A DNA stretch of 64,000 nucleotides from NCBI RefSeq assembly GCF_003994235.2, contig NZ_RYFG02000009.1:62266-126265 (forward strand), read 5' to 3'. The translations under genes and the position numbers were made by a program. Below the pieces are notes generated by a model. That model did not search any database. It saw nothing but the letters and a program-made list of their open reading frames with translations, and was not told the DNA's origin. This document shows positions 62,213 through 64,000 of the stretch, piece after piece; within the stretch, counting starts at the first letter, position 1; the number at the start of each line of letters is the position of its first letter. The DNA is from Candidatus Methylobacter oryzae. GTDB taxonomy: Bacteria; Pseudomonadota; Gammaproteobacteria; Methylococcales; Methylomonadaceae.

Positions 62213-63838
62213 TTAATGAATAATTTTCTGATCCTTTAATGCGCAGTAAATATCGTCCAGAGTCTTAGTGGCGCAATCGAAACCGATGTCGGCTTGGCCG
62301 GCATCGTAATTGACGCACAAGCACAGCAGGCCGGCATTTTTGATTGCGGTTATTAGTGAACTATCCGGGGTTTCCAAGACTGTCGAGGCATGGCCGTTAT
62401 CGAACAGTTTTCTTTCCAATTGGTACGCGAACTCCCGGGCGGCTGCGCCATTCAAAGCAATTGCTGTCGCGGTTTGGCTAAAGCGGGCTGCGCGCTCTTC
62501 GGGGCTGACCGGCCGCAATATTTCGTCATCGGTGCTGCCGGTGATCATGCCGGCGCCGACGGTGCCGTTGGTCAGCCGGTCGATGACAATGAACGAGCCT
62601 GTGCCTTTATGGGCTTTGTAAGGATCGAAAACCACCGGCGCGTTGACTGAAACCGTGCATAAGCCGATTTCATTTAATTGCAGTTCGCCGGCGTCGTGAT
62701 GTTCGAGTGTGTTGACGTCGATACGATGATGGATCATCGAGACGGAGCCCGGCACGCTACGCGTAGCCAGCTTGATCACATATTGACGGCCGGGCGCGAG
62801 CGCATTTTCGGCCATCCAGACGATAGTGGCTTTGAATTTGTCGGCGACGGTTGTCGGCGATTGGTCGGCGCCGACAATCATGTCGCCGCGGCTGATGTCG
62901 ATTTCGTCTTCCAGCGTCAAGGTCACGGCCATAGGCGAAAATGCCTGTTCCAGCTCGCCGTCGTAGGTCACAATCGATTTGATTTTGCTGCTTTTGCCGG
63001 AGGGCAGCGCGGTGATAAGGTCGCCTTTTTTAAACACGCCGGATGCGACCGTGCCGCAGAAGCCGCGGAAATCCAGGTTAGGGCGATTAACGAATTGCAC
63101 CGGGAAGCGGGCGTCGCTGAAATTGCGGTCGTTGGCGATTTCTATCGTATTCAGCGCTTCCATCAGCGGCTTGCCGGTAAACCACGGCATGTTCGGACTG
63201 GGGTTGACCACATTGTCGCCGTCCAGCGCCGACATCGGGATAAATAGGATATCGTGCAGGTTCAGCGATTTAGTGAAATCCAGGTAATCCTGTTTGATTT
63301 TGTTGAACGTCGCTTCGCTGTAATCGACCAGGTCCATTTTGTTGACCGCGACGATGATGTGCTGGATGCCCAACAGCGATGCAATAAAGCTGTGGCGCTT
63401 GGTCTGGGTTTGCACGCCGTAGCGGGCGTCGATCAGGATGATCGCCAAGTCGCAGGTCGAGGCGCCGGTCGCCATGTTGCGGGTGTACTGCTCGTGTCCC
63501 GGGGTGTCGGCGATGATGAATTTGCGCGTCGAAGTGGAAAAATAGCGGTAGGCGACGTCGATAGTGATGCCTTGTTCGCGTTCGGCCTGCAAACCGTCGA
63601 CCAATAACGCCAAGTCGATTTTGCCGGCGCCGGTGGTGCCCGATTTGGCGCTGTCGGCCTGGACCGCGGCCAGTTGATCTTCGTAGATCATTTTGGAGTC
63701 GTGCAGCAGGCGGCCGATCAGCGTGCTTTTGCCGTCGTCGACGTTGCCGCAGGTTAAAAAGCGCAATAATTCCTTGCGTTCGTGTTGCGCTAAATACGCG
63801 TTGATGTCGGTACTGATTAAATCGGATTGGTGGGACAT
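62213..63838 (-). CDS. cysN: Sulfate adenylyltransferase subunit 1 (CysN) with a vestigial APS-kinase tail
   Basis: 541 residues. GTPase that drives ATP sulfurylase (CysD) to make APS. G motifs: GNVDDGKST (31-39), ADTPGHEQ and AVNKMDLVD; then two beta-barrel domains. E. coli CysN is about 475 residues. From residue 454 ([36 protein letters not shown]) the tail resembles an APS kinase (CysC) that has lost its P-loop (G-A-A-A-R-E for GxSGxGKS). cysD should lie to the right. Confidence 0.95.
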   Translation of the reverse strand: MSHQSDLISTDINAYLAQHERKELLRFLTCGNVDDGKSTLIGRLLHDSKMIYEDQLAAVQADSAKSGTTGAGKIDLALLVDGLQAEREQGITIDVAYRYFSTSTRKFIIADTPGHEQYTRNMATGASTCDLAIILIDARYGVQTQTKRHSFIASLLGIQHIIVAVNKMDLVDYSEATFNKIKQDYLDFTKSLNLHDILFIPMSALDGDNVVNPSPNMPWFTGKPLMEALNTIEIANDRNFSDARFPVQFVNRPNLDFRGFCGTVASGVFKKGDLITALPSGKSSKIKSIVTYDGELEQAFSPMAVTLTLEDEIDISRGDMIVGADQSPTTVADKFKATIVWMAENALAPGRQYVIKLATRSVPGSVSMIHHRIDVNTLEHHDAGELQLNEIGLCTVSVNAPVVFDPYKAHKGTGSFIVIDRLTNGTVGAGMITGSTDDEILRPVSPEERAARFSQTATAIALNGAAAREFAYQLERKLFDNGHASTVLETPDSSLITAIKNAGLLCLCVNYDAGQADIGFDCATKTLDDIYCALKDQKIIH

Positions 63839-63841
63839 GAG

Positions 63842-64000
63842 TTAGGTAAAAGATAAAAGGGTCAAGGTAAAAGGTTTGTAATGTATGCGGGCTTTGATTA
63901 AGCCTGATAGCATCTTCGATATTTCTTGGGCTTCTTGTATCCAGTTTAATCCGGCTTGTTTATGGATATAGCCAATTTCCATGCCGATATAAATCTGGGT
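63842..64000 (-). CDS. Four-helix-bundle (S23/IVP-like) protein, partial
   Basis: Only the C-terminal 52 codons are in the window, ending at a TAA (63842-63844): YIGMEIGYIHKQAGLNWIQEAQEISKMLSGLIKARIHY. This is the end of the 23S rRNA-intervening-sequence protein family, small helical bundles of unknown role, also found with retroelements. The rest lies beyond base 64000. Its stop is 3 bases before the cysN start. Confidence 0.8.
   Translation of the reverse strand, partial: TQIYIGMEIGYIHKQAGLNWIQEAQEISKMLSGLIKARIHYKPFTLTLLSFT

Overview
The window looks like a chromosomal segment of a methylotrophic gammaproteobacterium, most likely a methane oxidiser of the order Methylococcales (Methylobacter/Methylomonas type). 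This is inferred from a formaldehyde-activating-enzyme homologue (58308-58859), a complete membrane nitrate reductase operon like those of denitrifying methanotrophs, typical gammaproteobacterial envelope genes (MlaA, HflKC, PqiABC), and moderate GC content with many short dispersed palindromic repeats. No rRNA operon, CRISPR array or intact insertion sequence was seen. The only RNA gene found is a tRNA-Lys(CTT) at 47825-47900.

Layout. 1-3368: type IV pilus minor pilins (partial pilV-like, pilX, pilW, fimT/gspH on the minus strand, a pilE-like pilin on plus). 3395-8961: housekeeping and small genes (mutM, a zinc alcohol dehydrogenase, a tandem J-domain membrane protein, mlaA). 8970-10915: hflK-hflC. 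11263-17808: an RND efflux operon (tetR, outer membrane factor, adaptor, pump) with two palindromic operators upstream. 18245-21409: a very large GH94-like protein. 21437-23432: a gene-poor patch with hicAB, a twice-frameshifted DUF1640 gene, a broken vapC and a PD-(D/E)XK-like nuclease. 23701-32303: mixed genes (glutaredoxin/DsbD-like fusion, a secreted protein with a flagellar-hook-like core, mscL, an AraC regulator, a START-like protein, a lipase, a GH30 hydrolase).

32456-42821 is the respiratory nitrate block: divergent nsrR, then narK (a NarK1-NarK2 double transporter) and narGHJI. The nsrR-narK spacer holds one near-perfect and one degenerate NsrR-type operator, so nitrate respiration is probably controlled by nitric oxide. 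43418-44074 is a TPMT-family methyltransferase.

44377-47872 is a decayed integrative element in the tRNA-Lys gene. It is bounded by a 30-bp imperfect direct repeat and holds two crippled tyrosine integrases, a higBA module with extra antitoxins, a higA remnant and a deleted excisionase-like gene. Beyond it are a Pqi lipid-transport operon with PqiA split in two (47990-51675), an exported pentapeptide-repeat protein, a GGDEF-EAL enzyme, a TonB receptor, an unknown periplasmic protein, the Fae homologue with its terminator, a two-gene SPFH-like/coiled-coil membrane system (59629-62134), cysN with a vestigial APS-kinase tail, and the end of a four-helix-bundle gene at the right edge.

The most unusual items are the SPFH/coiled-coil gene pair, the NsrR-controlled nar block, the tRNA-Lys element with stacked antitoxins, the hook-like secreted protein, the Fae homologue lacking the catalytic His, the CysN tail and at least four dispersed repeat families.
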